NCBI GenBank assembly: GCA_963678395.1
Contig: OY782827.1
Coordinates: 992,001 to 1,056,000, forward strand
Direction: 5' to 3'
Length of the DNA stretch: 64,000 bases
Source: JAAYAE01 sp963678395
GTDB lineage: Bacteria; Bacillota; Negativicutes; Acidaminococcales; Acidaminococcaceae
The translations under genes and the position numbers were made by a program. Under the pieces are notes generated by a model. It saw only the letters and a list, made by a program, of their open reading frames with translations. It was not told where the DNA came from and did not search any database. Positions 52,978-61,241 of the stretch are shown piece by piece (positions within the stretch are counted from its first letter, which is position 1; every line of letters begins with the position of its first letter).

Positions 52978-54291
52978 TTACAAGGTATTAAGTAGTTCCT
53001 TTAAAGCATCCAATCCCCTTTGTGCTAAAATAGCATTTTTCTCTTTTTTCTTCATGCGTTTATTTTGTTCTAAAGAAGGTGGTATTATTCCGAAATTAAC
53101 ATTCATGGGTTGGAAATTCTTTACTTGCGGGTTGCTAATATATTTCGCTAATGCACCGTGAGCTGTAACCTCTGGAAAGGCTATTTGTTCTTTTTCTTGC
53201 ACTGCCCTTGCTACATTTATACCAACCATAAGTCCGGAAGCAGCAGATTCTACATAGCCCTCTACTCCTGTAACTTGACCGGCAAAAAATATATGTGGCT
53301 TGTTTTTTAATGCAAAATATTTATTCAAAAGCATAGGAGAATTTATATAAGAATTTTTATGCATAACACCATAGCGCACAAATTCAGCTTTTTCCAAACC
53401 GGGAATAAACCCAAAAACTCTTTTTTGTTCCGGCCATTTTAAATGGGTTTGAAAACCAACTATATTATATAAAGTTCCTGCACCATCATCTTGTCGCAGT
53501 TGAGCAACTGCGTAAGCCTCAGAACCTGTTCTTGGATCTACTAAACCAACCGGCTTTAGTGGACCAAAGCGCATTGTATCTTCTCCACGCTTTGCCATTT
53601 CTTCAATGGGCATACATCCTTCAAATACCATACCCTTTTCAAAATCCTCTACATGAGCAACCTCTGCATTGCATAGTTCCTGCCAAAAATGCTTGTACTC
53701 ACTTTCTGTAAAGGGACAATTTAAATAGGCAGCTTCCCCCTTATCATAGCGTGAAGCTTTATAAACCTTTTCATAATTTAGAGTATCTGCTGCTAAAATA
53801 GGTGCTGCAGCATCAAAAAAATAAAAATAATCCGTATGAACCAAATCTTTAATTGCTACCGATAATGCTTCTGAAGTTAAAGGACCCGTGGCAATAATAA
53901 CATAATCCTCAGATGGAAAATTTAATGTACTTACTTCTTCTTCCACCAAAGTCACTAACGGATGATTTTTAATAGCACAAGTAATAGCTTGTGCAAATCC
54001 TTCTCTGTCAACAGCCAAAGCCCCGCCCGCCGGCACTTGATATTTATCTGCCATAGCTATGATAAGAGAATCTAAAAGACGCATTTCTTCTTTTAGCAAA
54101 CCAACCGCATTTTCTATATTATTCGCCCTTAACGAGTTACTGCACACAAGTTCTCCGAACAAATCGGTTTTGTGTGCAGAACTATGTTTTAAGGGACGCA
54201 TTTCGTGCAAGATCACCGGTACTTGACGGCTGATTAGTTGCCAAGCAGCTTCACAACCAGCTAGTCCTGCGCCTATTACATGAATATTCAT
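52978..54291 (-). CDS. trmFO: tRNA (uracil-54-C5)-methyltransferase TrmFO
   Basis: TrmFO uses methylenetetrahydrofolate and FAD to make T54 of tRNA. The 437 residues begin MNIHVIGAGLAGCEAAWQL and contain HKTDLFGELVCSNSLRAN near 43-60, with the folate-family cysteine, and HFAGQVTGVEGYVESAASG-like IFFAGQVTGVEGYVESAASG near 340-360. It is downstream of topA, the usual Firmicutes order. Confidence 0.95.
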   Translation of the reverse strand: MNIHVIGAGLAGCEAAWQLISRQVPVILHEMRPLKHSSAHKTDLFGELVCSNSLRANNIENAVGLLKEEMRLLDSLIIAMADKYQVPAGGALAVDREGFAQAITCAIKNHPLVTLVEEEVSTLNFPSEDYVIIATGPLTSEALSVAIKDLVHTDYFYFFDAAAPILAADTLNYEKVYKASRYDKGEAAYLNCPFTESEYKHFWQELCNAEVAHVEDFEKGMVFEGCMPIEEMAKRGEDTMRFGPLKPVGLVDPRTGSEAYAVAQLRQDDGAGTLYNIVGFQTHLKWPEQKRVFGFIPGLEKAEFVRYGVMHKNSYINSPMLLNKYFALKNKPHIFFAGQVTGVEGYVESAASGLMVGINVARAVQEKEQIAFPEVTAHGALAKYISNPQVKNFQPMNVNFGIIPPSLEQNKRMKKKEKNAILAQRGLDALKELLNTL

Positions 54292-54335
54292 TTTATGCCC
54301 CTTTATTTTTCTTTTTTCTTCTTAGTAGAACTTAA

Positions 54336-56396
54336 TTAACATTCTTCATTACTGCAATGCACCAGTTTTTTACCTGAACGGTCTGTTCTCTCTAACTGAA
54401 TACTACCGCATTTCGGACAAACGCTGTTTAATGGTTTATCCCAAGAAGTGAAATGACATTTAGGATAGTTGGAACAGCCATAAAAAACTCTTCGAGTTTT
54501 GCTCTTGCGTTCAATTATATCACCACCGCATAAAGGACAAGTAACCCCAATTTTATTTAAAATAGGCTTAGTATTACGACAATCAGGAAAACCCGGGCAA
54601 GCCAAAAATTTTCCATGTCGCCCATCTTTAACCACCATCATGCGCCCACATTTTTCACAAGGTATATCGGTAACAATAACAGGTAGCTCTACAATAGGAA
54701 TTTCTTTATCCGCTATTTCCAAAGCTTTAGCAAATGGTCCATAAAACTCAGCCAAAACTTCATTTTTATCTGCTTTATGCTCACCTACAGCATCTAATTC
54801 ATTTTCTAAATGTGCACTAAAAGGCACATCGATAAAATCATTAAAATATTGTATTAGCAATTCATGGGTAACAATTCCTAAATCTGTAGGCATTAATTTT
54901 TTGCCTTCTTTAGCAATATAACCGCGAGCTAAAATAGTTTGAATTATGGGAGAATAAGTACTGGGTCGTCCAATCCCTTTATCTTCCAGTTCTTTAACCA
55001 GTGTTGCTTCCGTAAAATAAGCGGGAGGTTCTGTAAAATGTTGCACAGCGTCATTAACTTGGGCAACAGCTAAAAACACATCCTTTTTTAGATGTGGTAC
55101 TTTTTTAGTTTTTTCTTCAGCCATTTCTTTTTTATCGCTAAGCTTTAAAAATCCATCAAATTTAATTGTAGAACCACTGGCACGCAATTCATACTTACCA
55201 CCGGAAATAACTAAGGAGGTTACTTCAGAAATCGAATTGGCCATTTGACTAGCTACAGCACGATTCAAAATCAAAGCATAAAGCCTTAATTGATCTTTAG
55301 ACAAAAAAGCTGCTATAGAAGCAGGAGTTCGCAATATGGACGTTGGCCTAATAGCCTCATGAGCTTCTTGAGCATTTTTCTTGCTGCTATAAACATTAAT
55401 CCTATTAGGCACATATTCTTCACCATACTCCGCACTTACAAAATCTCTAATTGCCGCTATCGCAGAATCTGCTAAACGTACAGAATCAGTTCTCATATAA
55501 GTAATAAGTCCAACCGAACCCTCTTTGCCTACGTTAACACCTTCATAAAGTTGTTGTGCAACCATCATTGTCTTTTTGGTAGTAAAATTCAATTTGCGTA
55601 CAGCTTCTTGCTGCAAGCTGCTAGTAGTAAAAGGAGCTGCGGCTTTACGTTCTCTATCTTTTATCGTGCTATCTTGCACTTGATAAGTCGCTGCTTGTAA
55701 ATCTTTAACTACTTTATCAGCTTCTGCTTTATTATTAATTACTAATTTTTTACCGTCAAACTTCGCTACCTCTGCTTCAAACTTTGTTGCCTTGCCCTTT
55801 TCATGTAAAGTTACAGAAGTCGTCCAATATCCATCAGAAACAAAACTATCGATTTCTTTTTGACGATCGCAAATTATTTTAACGGCAACAGACTGAACTC
55901 TACCGGCACTTAAACCCTTGCGTACCTTACGCCATAATAAAGGACTAAGTTTATAGCCAACAATGCGATCCAAAATACGTCTAGCTTGTTGAGCATCAAC
56001 CTTATCCATATCTATAGCTTGAGGATGTTTCAACGCATCTTTAATAGCGTTAACTGTTATTTCATGAAATTCAATCCTACATTTATCTTTAGGATCTACA
56101 CCTAAGATATGGCCCAAATGCCAAGCAATAGCTTCGCCTTCGCGATCCGGATCTGTTGCCAGATATATTTTATCAGCTTTTTTGGCAAGTGAGCGTAACT
56201 CTTTTATTAAATCACCCTTACCTCTAATATTAATATATTTGGGTTCAAAATTTTCTTCAATATTTACACCAAACTGACTTTTTGGTAAATCACGTAAATG
56301 TCCCATAGAAGCCCGCACGGTATAATTTTTACCTAAAAACTTCTCAATGGTCTTGGATTTAGTTGGGGATTCCACTATCACCAAATTTTTTGTCAT
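54336..56396 (-). CDS. topA: DNA topoisomerase I
   Basis: TopA relaxes negative supercoils. The 686 residues start with the Toprim motif LVIVESPTKSKTIEKFLG, followed by ATDPDREGEAIAWHLG near 80. The active-site tyrosine is in GLITYMRTDSVRL near 300. Three zinc ribbons are at the C-terminus: CEKCGRMMVVKDG near 580, CPLCGGDIIERKSKTRRVF near 615, and CPKCGSIQLERTDRSG ending in CSNEEC. The last ribbon ends exactly with the final cysteine. It follows dprA by 12 bases. Confidence 0.96.
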   Translation of the reverse strand: MTKNLVIVESPTKSKTIEKFLGKNYTVRASMGHLRDLPKSQFGVNIEENFEPKYINIRGKGDLIKELRSLAKKADKIYLATDPDREGEAIAWHLGHILGVDPKDKCRIEFHEITVNAIKDALKHPQAIDMDKVDAQQARRILDRIVGYKLSPLLWRKVRKGLSAGRVQSVAVKIICDRQKEIDSFVSDGYWTTSVTLHEKGKATKFEAEVAKFDGKKLVINNKAEADKVVKDLQAATYQVQDSTIKDRERKAAAPFTTSSLQQEAVRKLNFTTKKTMMVAQQLYEGVNVGKEGSVGLITYMRTDSVRLADSAIAAIRDFVSAEYGEEYVPNRINVYSSKKNAQEAHEAIRPTSILRTPASIAAFLSKDQLRLYALILNRAVASQMANSISEVTSLVISGGKYELRASGSTIKFDGFLKLSDKKEMAEEKTKKVPHLKKDVFLAVAQVNDAVQHFTEPPAYFTEATLVKELEDKGIGRPSTYSPIIQTILARGYIAKEGKKLMPTDLGIVTHELLIQYFNDFIDVPFSAHLENELDAVGEHKADKNEVLAEFYGPFAKALEIADKEIPIVELPVIVTDIPCEKCGRMMVVKDGRHGKFLACPGFPDCRNTKPILNKIGVTCPLCGGDIIERKSKTRRVFYGCSNYPKCHFTSWDKPLNSVCPKCGSIQLERTDRSGKKLVHCSNEEC

Positions 56397-56408
56397 GAAA
56401 TATCCTCC

Positions 56409-57515
56409 TTAAATACGCATATATCTTTGACCAGGCTGTTGTCGCACTACTCCGCTAATTTGCAAATCTAGCAAAATACCACTAACAATTGACAACGCTA
56501 GTTCCGTTTTTGTTACAATCTCTTCTAAAGTAACCGCTTCGTCCGGCGTTAACATAGCTAACACCAAATCAGCTTGAGCAGTCTGTTTACTTGAAAGGTT
56601 CGAAAACAGATTAGCATTTTCTATCTTAACAGGTTTACGCTCTTTTAGCAAAAGACCATAATCCTCTAAAATTTCTTCTGGATTATTTACCAACATAGCC
56701 CCTTCTTTAATAAGCCCGTTGGTTCCTTTACTAGTGGCAGAATAGATATTACCTGGAAGGCAATATACCTCGCGGTTTTCCTCTAACGCGATATCTGCTG
56801 TAATCATAGCACCACTTTTTTGTGCTGCTTCTACAACTAAAATACCTCTACACATGCCCACAATAATACGATTGCGCATGGGGAAATTTTGAGGCAAGGG
56901 TTTTACTCCCGGTGCGAACTCAGAAACTATGGCACCGTTTTCTAATATTGCTGCAAATATCTTACTATTAATAGCGGGATATAGCAAATCAATACCAGAA
57001 CCTAAAACTGCTATGGTAGAACCTTTAACTTTCAAAGCTCCTTTATGAGCACTAGCATCAATACCTTTTGCACCACCGCTAACTACCGTCATGTTTTCTA
57101 AAGCTAGTTTTCCAGCAAATTCCTCTGCGGCCCTCAACCCATAACTACTTGCCATTCTTGACCCAACAATAGCTAAATAATTACTGCCTTGTGGCAATTG
57201 GCCCTTAACATAAAGAACAACGGGTGGCATACTAATTGTTTTTAAAGCGCGCGGATAAATCGTTTCTTTAAGAGAAATAATCTGCACCTCATTATTAGCA
57301 CAATATTCTGCCAATAAATTCGGTAAGGACTTTTGCCAGTTAGCACGATAATAACCCTGTAGCCTGCCTTGAATAATACCGCTGGCAAAAACTTCGGCTA
57401 TAGGTGCCTCATAGGCTTCCCTTGCTGAGCCAAAATGCTTTGCTAACATAAAAACCTTGCGGGGAGCAGCATAACCTAAAACAGAAGCCAATGCGGCCAA
57501 ATAATATTTCTCCAT
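56409..57515 (-). CDS. dprA: DNA processing protein DprA
   Basis: DprA loads RecA on incoming single-stranded DNA in transformation. The 368 residues have an N-terminal helical region, a Rossmann core (GSRMASSYGLRAAEEF near 117, then VSGGAKGIDASAHKGAL near 145, GSGIDLLYPAINSKI near 172), and a C-terminal winged helix (about 305-368) found in the long form of the family. The window also has cinA, another gene often induced with competence. It opens the topA-trmFO-xerC-codY operon. Confidence 0.94.
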   Translation of the reverse strand: MEKYYLAALASVLGYAAPRKVFMLAKHFGSAREAYEAPIAEVFASGIIQGRLQGYYRANWQKSLPNLLAEYCANNEVQIISLKETIYPRALKTISMPPVVLYVKGQLPQGSNYLAIVGSRMASSYGLRAAEEFAGKLALENMTVVSGGAKGIDASAHKGALKVKGSTIAVLGSGIDLLYPAINSKIFAAILENGAIVSEFAPGVKPLPQNFPMRNRIIVGMCRGILVVEAAQKSGAMITADIALEENREVYCLPGNIYSATSKGTNGLIKEGAMLVNNPEEILEDYGLLLKERKPVKIENANLFSNLSSKQTAQADLVLAMLTPDEAVTLEEIVTKTELALSIVSGILLDLQISGVVRQQPGQRYMRI

Positions 57516-57573
57516 TGTTGCACCTCTTACATTGCTTAATATAAACTGCGAATTTTTCTGCGTAAATAACTAT

Positions 57574-57602
57574 ATTATAGAAAGAAGTTACTTATTGGTC
57601 AA
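57574..57602 (-). promoter_or_regulatory. Sigma-A promoter of the dprA-topA-trmFO-xerC-codY operon
   Basis: On the - strand TTGACC (57597-57602) and TATAAT (57574-57579) are 17 bases apart, ahead of the dprA start. The promoter abuts the stop of the glycosyltransferase gene. Confidence 0.85.
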
Positions 57603-57606
57603 GTAT

Positions 57607-58695
57607 TTAATCTATTTCTCTTAAAATAGCCTCAACAATATAATCAGCAGCTAAGGGTTTACCCATAGCTCCCAAAAAGATATTATCGGCTCTGTCGTAC
57701 TCTCGAACGGCTCTTGCCACCTCAAAAGGAGTATAGCCTATTTTCGCCGCGCCCATATGTTCTAAATATTTTGCATTTGCCGCTTCCTGTCCAGGCAAAG
57801 GGTTATAAATGATATATTTAACTCTAGTAGTCAAGGCCTCAGCTGTAGTCAGTCCCCCGGCTTTGGTAATAAGGTAATCAGCACTATTCATTAAGTCTGC
57901 TACAGGATCAATAAAACCAAATACTTTAACAGCAAACGGTAATTTACGCAATTGCCTGGCCAGACTTACGTTTTTACCTGTAACTGCCACAAATTTCATA
58001 GTAGCATCATAATTATTGACCACTGCTGTAATAAGATCTTCCATGGGCAAAATTCCATCTCCACCACCCATAAGCAAACACACTCTTTCGTTTTTCCCCC
58101 AACCAAATTTCATGCGTAAATAATCCTTGCTATACTCTTGACGAAACTCTTTACGCACAGGAATGCCATAATAAAATGCTTTTTGCCCTTTTTTCATTTC
58201 CAACGGTGGCTCAATATCTTCTGCCGCTAAAAAATAAGCATTAGTTCTATCACATAACCACCATTTATGTACAGTAAAATCAGTAATAACAGAAGCCAAA
58301 AAAATATCAGGATGCGTTTTCTTATAAATATCTATTACTCCTGCCGGTGTAGCATGAGTTGCGATAACTACATCTGGGTCTGCTTTTTTCAAGAAACTAT
58401 TAGCAAGTTTTGCTAATAGACAATTAATCATATTGCGCAGCCACAATGAACCTGAAGGGCTATTTCCCCATTTATAAGCTACGGCATAAGCAGACGGAGA
58501 AAATTTTAATATAAACAAATATGATTTTAAAAATACATTTCCAATAAGTTTAGGAAAAAAGTCAAAAACACTTGCTTGTACTACTTCGCATTCATTGTAT
58601 TTAGAAAATGCTTCGTCAAGTGCTTTAGCAGCTAATTTATGACCCGAACCAATAGGAGCAGATAAAATTAAAATTTTATGTTTACCCTGCAACAT
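57607..58695 (-). CDS. MGDG synthase/UgtP-like glycosyltransferase (GT28)
   Basis: This 362-residue enzyme starts KILILSAPIGSGHKLAAKAL, the MGDG synthase N-terminal motif (about 8-27). The C-terminal GT-B half has LLMGGGDGILPMEDLI near 208 and the nucleotide-binding KAGGLTTAEALTTRVKYIIYNP near 275 (given as KAGGLTTAEAL and KYIIYNP). The family adds glucose or galactose to diacylglycerol, so a membrane glycolipid is likely, but other lipid acceptors are possible. It is a single gene with its own probable promoter. Confidence 0.86.
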   Translation of the reverse strand: MLQGKHKILILSAPIGSGHKLAAKALDEAFSKYNECEVVQASVFDFFPKLIGNVFLKSYLFILKFSPSAYAVAYKWGNSPSGSLWLRNMINCLLAKLANSFLKKADPDVVIATHATPAGVIDIYKKTHPDIFLASVITDFTVHKWWLCDRTNAYFLAAEDIEPPLEMKKGQKAFYYGIPVRKEFRQEYSKDYLRMKFGWGKNERVCLLMGGGDGILPMEDLITAVVNNYDATMKFVAVTGKNVSLARQLRKLPFAVKVFGFIDPVADLMNSADYLITKAGGLTTAEALTTRVKYIIYNPLPGQEAANAKYLEHMGAAKIGYTPFEVARAVREYDRADNIFLGAMGKPLAADYIVEAILREID

Positions 58696-58748
58696 TTAAA
58701 ACATCTCCCATTCATTTTTACAAATAGCTTGCATATTAAGACGTATTT

Positions 58749-58776
58749 ATTGTATCATAATTGTTAATCATTACAA
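58749..58776 (-). promoter_or_regulatory. Possible promoter of the MGDG-synthase-like gene, divergent from pncB
   Basis: On the - strand TTGTAA (58771-58776) and TACAAT (58749-58754) are 16 bases apart. On the + strand TTGCAT (58729-58734) and TATCAT (58753-58758) are 18 apart and would serve pncB; the two overlap, so transcription of the two genes may compete. Confidence 0.45.
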
Positions 58777-58822
58777 GTTTTATTTCCTCTTAATCACTAC
58801 GTAAATCACTGGAGGCATGACC

Positions 58823-59875
58823 ATGACAAACAGATTACCCATTTCGCATTTCAATTTTCCTGTAGAAAAAATTAAAACTGGCTACTACAGTGATGCCTAT
58901 TTTTTGCGCACACAAGAAATTTTAAACGGTGATAATTATCATCCAAGAGTGTTGATGCAAGTTTTTCAACGCGAAAATCAAATTCTTTGTGGTATTGATG
59001 AAGCTATCGCGCTTATTAAAACCTGTGCTCACAATCCTGAAAACATCACTATACACGCCTTACATGATGGTGACCCTATAGCTCCGTGGGAAACACTTTT
59101 AACCATTGAAGGTGACTTGGCAGATTTTGCTCATTTAGAAACAATATATCTTGGCATTTTAGCTCGCCAAAGTCGTATTGCCACTAATGTGCGTAAAGTT
59201 GTGGATGCCGCTAATGGTAAACCCGTGCTTTTCTTCCCTGCTCGTTATGATTCCTATGTAACCCAGGAAGGCGATGGCTATGCTGCTATGATTGGCGGTA
59301 TCAAAGGCTTCTCAACTGATGCCAATGCTCTTGCTGCCGGTGGAATTGGTTTAGGCACTATCCCCCATGCCCTTATTGCTACTTATAACGGTGATACTGT
59401 TGCTGCCACTGTCGCTTTTGATAAATACATCGACCCTTCCATTGCCAGAATTGCCTTGGTTGATTTTGATAACGATTGTGTGGCAACCTCTCTTGCTGTT
59501 GCTCGCAAATTAGGCAAAAATCTTCTGGGCGTACGTTTAGACACTTCCGGCAGCATGGTAGATAAAAGCATTCAGCCTATTATGGGCACTTTTTCTCCCA
59601 CCGGTGTTTGCAAAGAATTAGTACAAAATGTACGCAAAGCCTTGGATGCTGAAGGCTTTCAACACGTTAAAATTATTGTTTCCGGTGGGTTCGATGCAAA
59701 AAAAATTGCTGCTTTCGAAAAAGCAGGCATTCCTGTAGATACATATGCCGTAGGCAGTAGTTTCTTTGATGGCAATGTTAATTTCACTGCTGATGTAGTA
59801 CTCTTAAATGGTAAACCCTGCGCTAAAGCCGGCAGACAATACCTGCCTAACCCAAAATTGGAATTAGTTAAATAA
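58823..59875 (+). CDS. pncB: Nicotinate phosphoribosyltransferase
   Basis: This enzyme makes nicotinate mononucleotide from nicotinate and PRPP in NAD salvage, which suits CinA's PncC activity (nicotinamide nucleotide to nicotinate form). The 350 residues show TGYYSDAYFLRT near 16 and GIGLGTIPHALIATYNGDTV near 178. The active-site regions DFDNDCVATSLAVARKLG near 210, RLDTSGSMVDK near 233 and IIVSGGFDAKKIAAFEKAG near 280 follow. It is the shorter, archaeal/Thermoplasma-like form. ATG at 58823 has GGAGG 7 bases away; an ATG at 58817 is only one base from that site. Confidence 0.93.
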   Translation: MTNRLPISHFNFPVEKIKTGYYSDAYFLRTQEILNGDNYHPRVLMQVFQRENQILCGIDEAIALIKTCAHNPENITIHALHDGDPIAPWETLLTIEGDLADFAHLETIYLGILARQSRIATNVRKVVDAANGKPVLFFPARYDSYVTQEGDGYAAMIGGIKGFSTDANALAAGGIGLGTIPHALIATYNGDTVAATVAFDKYIDPSIARIALVDFDNDCVATSLAVARKLGKNLLGVRLDTSGSMVDKSIQPIMGTFSPTGVCKELVQNVRKALDAEGFQHVKIIVSGGFDAKKIAAFEKAGIPVDTYAVGSSFFDGNVNFTADVVLLNGKPCAKAGRQYLPNPKLELVK

Positions 59876-59880
59876 TTAGC

Positions 59881-59915
59881 AAAGGCGCTATCCCAAATGC
59901 GGTAGCGCCTTTTTG
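59881..59915 (+). terminator. Terminator of pncB
   Basis: AAAGGCGCTATCC and GGTAGCGCCTTT pair with one bulge over a short loop and are followed by TTTT, six bases after the stop. Confidence 0.85.
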
Positions 59916-59962
59916 CAATAAATTTTATAAAATCAAATACTAAAATGAAGGGTTTTGATACT

Positions 59963-61177
59963 ATGTCTCTTAATACTACGCCCTCCGGCGAACGCGTACA
60001 CATTGGCATTTTTGGCAAGCGTAATGCTGGAAAATCAAGTGTCATTAACGCCTTAACCGGGCAAGATTTAGCTATAGTTTCCGACGTAAAGGGAACCACT
60101 ACTGATCCTGTCTACAAAGCAATGGAGCTTCTTCCCTTAGGACCGGTTATGATTATTGATTCCCCAGGGCTAGACGATGAAGGTGAATTAGGTTTTAAAC
60201 GCATGGAAAAAGCCTATCAAGTACTTAACAAAACTGATATAGCACTTTTAATTGTAGATGCTTCTCTGGGAATTGGGCCTGAAGATTTAGCCATAATAAA
60301 ACAATTTCAGGCAAAAAAATTGAATTTTTTAATCATTTTTAATAAATCTGACTTGGTAAAAAACGCTATTAATTACCCTGCTGAATATGCCGCTAATAGC
60401 ATAGAAATAAGCTCTACAACGAAAAAAAATATTACTGAACTAAAAGAAAAGATTGCTCATTTAGTTCCTTCTGATAACATGACACTTAAAATAGTCGGCG
60501 ATCTTTTGCAGCCTGAAGACTTTGTTGTTTTAGTTGTTCCTGTGGATTCTGCCGCACCTAAAGGACGTTTGATTTTACCACAGCAGCAAGTTGTTCGCGA
60601 TATTTTAGAAGCACATGCTACCTCTATTGTTGTCCAAACTCCCCAGTTAAAAAATACTTTGGCAGTCCTAGGCAAAAAGCCTAAGATGGTCATTACCGAT
60701 AGCCAAGCCTTTGCGCAAGTTTCCCAAGACACGCCTGAAGACATACTTCTTACCTCTTTTTCTATCCTTTTTGCTAGATACAAAGGAGATTTGGCTACAG
60801 CAGTGGCAGGCGCAAAGCTACTAGATACAATAGAAGATGGGGACAAAATCCTTATTTCAGAAGGTTGTACTCATCATAGACAATGTGATGATATTGGCAC
60901 CGTTAAATTACCTAACTGGATTAAAAACTATACGGGCAAAAAACCTGTTTTTGAATTTTCCAGCGGTACAGAATTCCCCCGTGATTTAAGTTCCTATAAG
61001 CTTATTGTTCATTGTGGTGCCTGTATGGTAAACGAAAAAGAAATGAAACATAGAATTGCCCATGCCTTGCAAGCAAACATTCCCATAACTAATTACGGCA
61101 TAGCCATCGCCTATATGCATGGCATACTTGCTCGCAGCTTGCAAGTATTTCCGGAAATAGCTAAACTTATAAAATAA
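59963..61177 (+). CDS. hydF: [FeFe]-hydrogenase maturation GTPase HydF
   Basis: HydF is the scaffold GTPase on which HydE and HydG build the [FeFe]-hydrogenase 2Fe subcluster. The 404 residues have G1 IFGKRNAGKSSVINAL near 17, G3 DSPGLDDEGELG near 63, G4 NKSD near 126, and the C-terminal cluster ligands in ISEGCTHHRQCDDIG near 300 (C-x-H-x-x-x-C-like) and IVHCGACMVN near 352. ATG at 59963 has GAAGGG about 10 bases upstream; ATG at 59945 has no site. HydE and HydG are not nearby. Confidence 0.93.
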   Translation: MSLNTTPSGERVHIGIFGKRNAGKSSVINALTGQDLAIVSDVKGTTTDPVYKAMELLPLGPVMIIDSPGLDDEGELGFKRMEKAYQVLNKTDIALLIVDASLGIGPEDLAIIKQFQAKKLNFLIIFNKSDLVKNAINYPAEYAANSIEISSTTKKNITELKEKIAHLVPSDNMTLKIVGDLLQPEDFVVLVVPVDSAAPKGRLILPQQQVVRDILEAHATSIVVQTPQLKNTLAVLGKKPKMVITDSQAFAQVSQDTPEDILLTSFSILFARYKGDLATAVAGAKLLDTIEDGDKILISEGCTHHRQCDDIGTVKLPNWIKNYTGKKPVFEFSSGTEFPRDLSSYKLIVHCGACMVNEKEMKHRIAHALQANIPITNYGIAIAYMHGILARSLQVFPEIAKLIK

Positions 61178-61200
61178 TATTAACCACTACGCTAAATAGC

Positions 61201-61237
61201 AAAATGCTGCCTAATTTTCCTTAGGCAGCATTTTTTT
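61201..61237. terminator. Bidirectional terminator between hydF and the M16 peptidase
   Basis: A 14-bp stem (61201-61214 with 61221-61234) with a six-base loop and A/T ends stands between the convergent stops of hydF and the peptidase. Confidence 0.92.
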
Positions 61238-61241
61238 GTGT

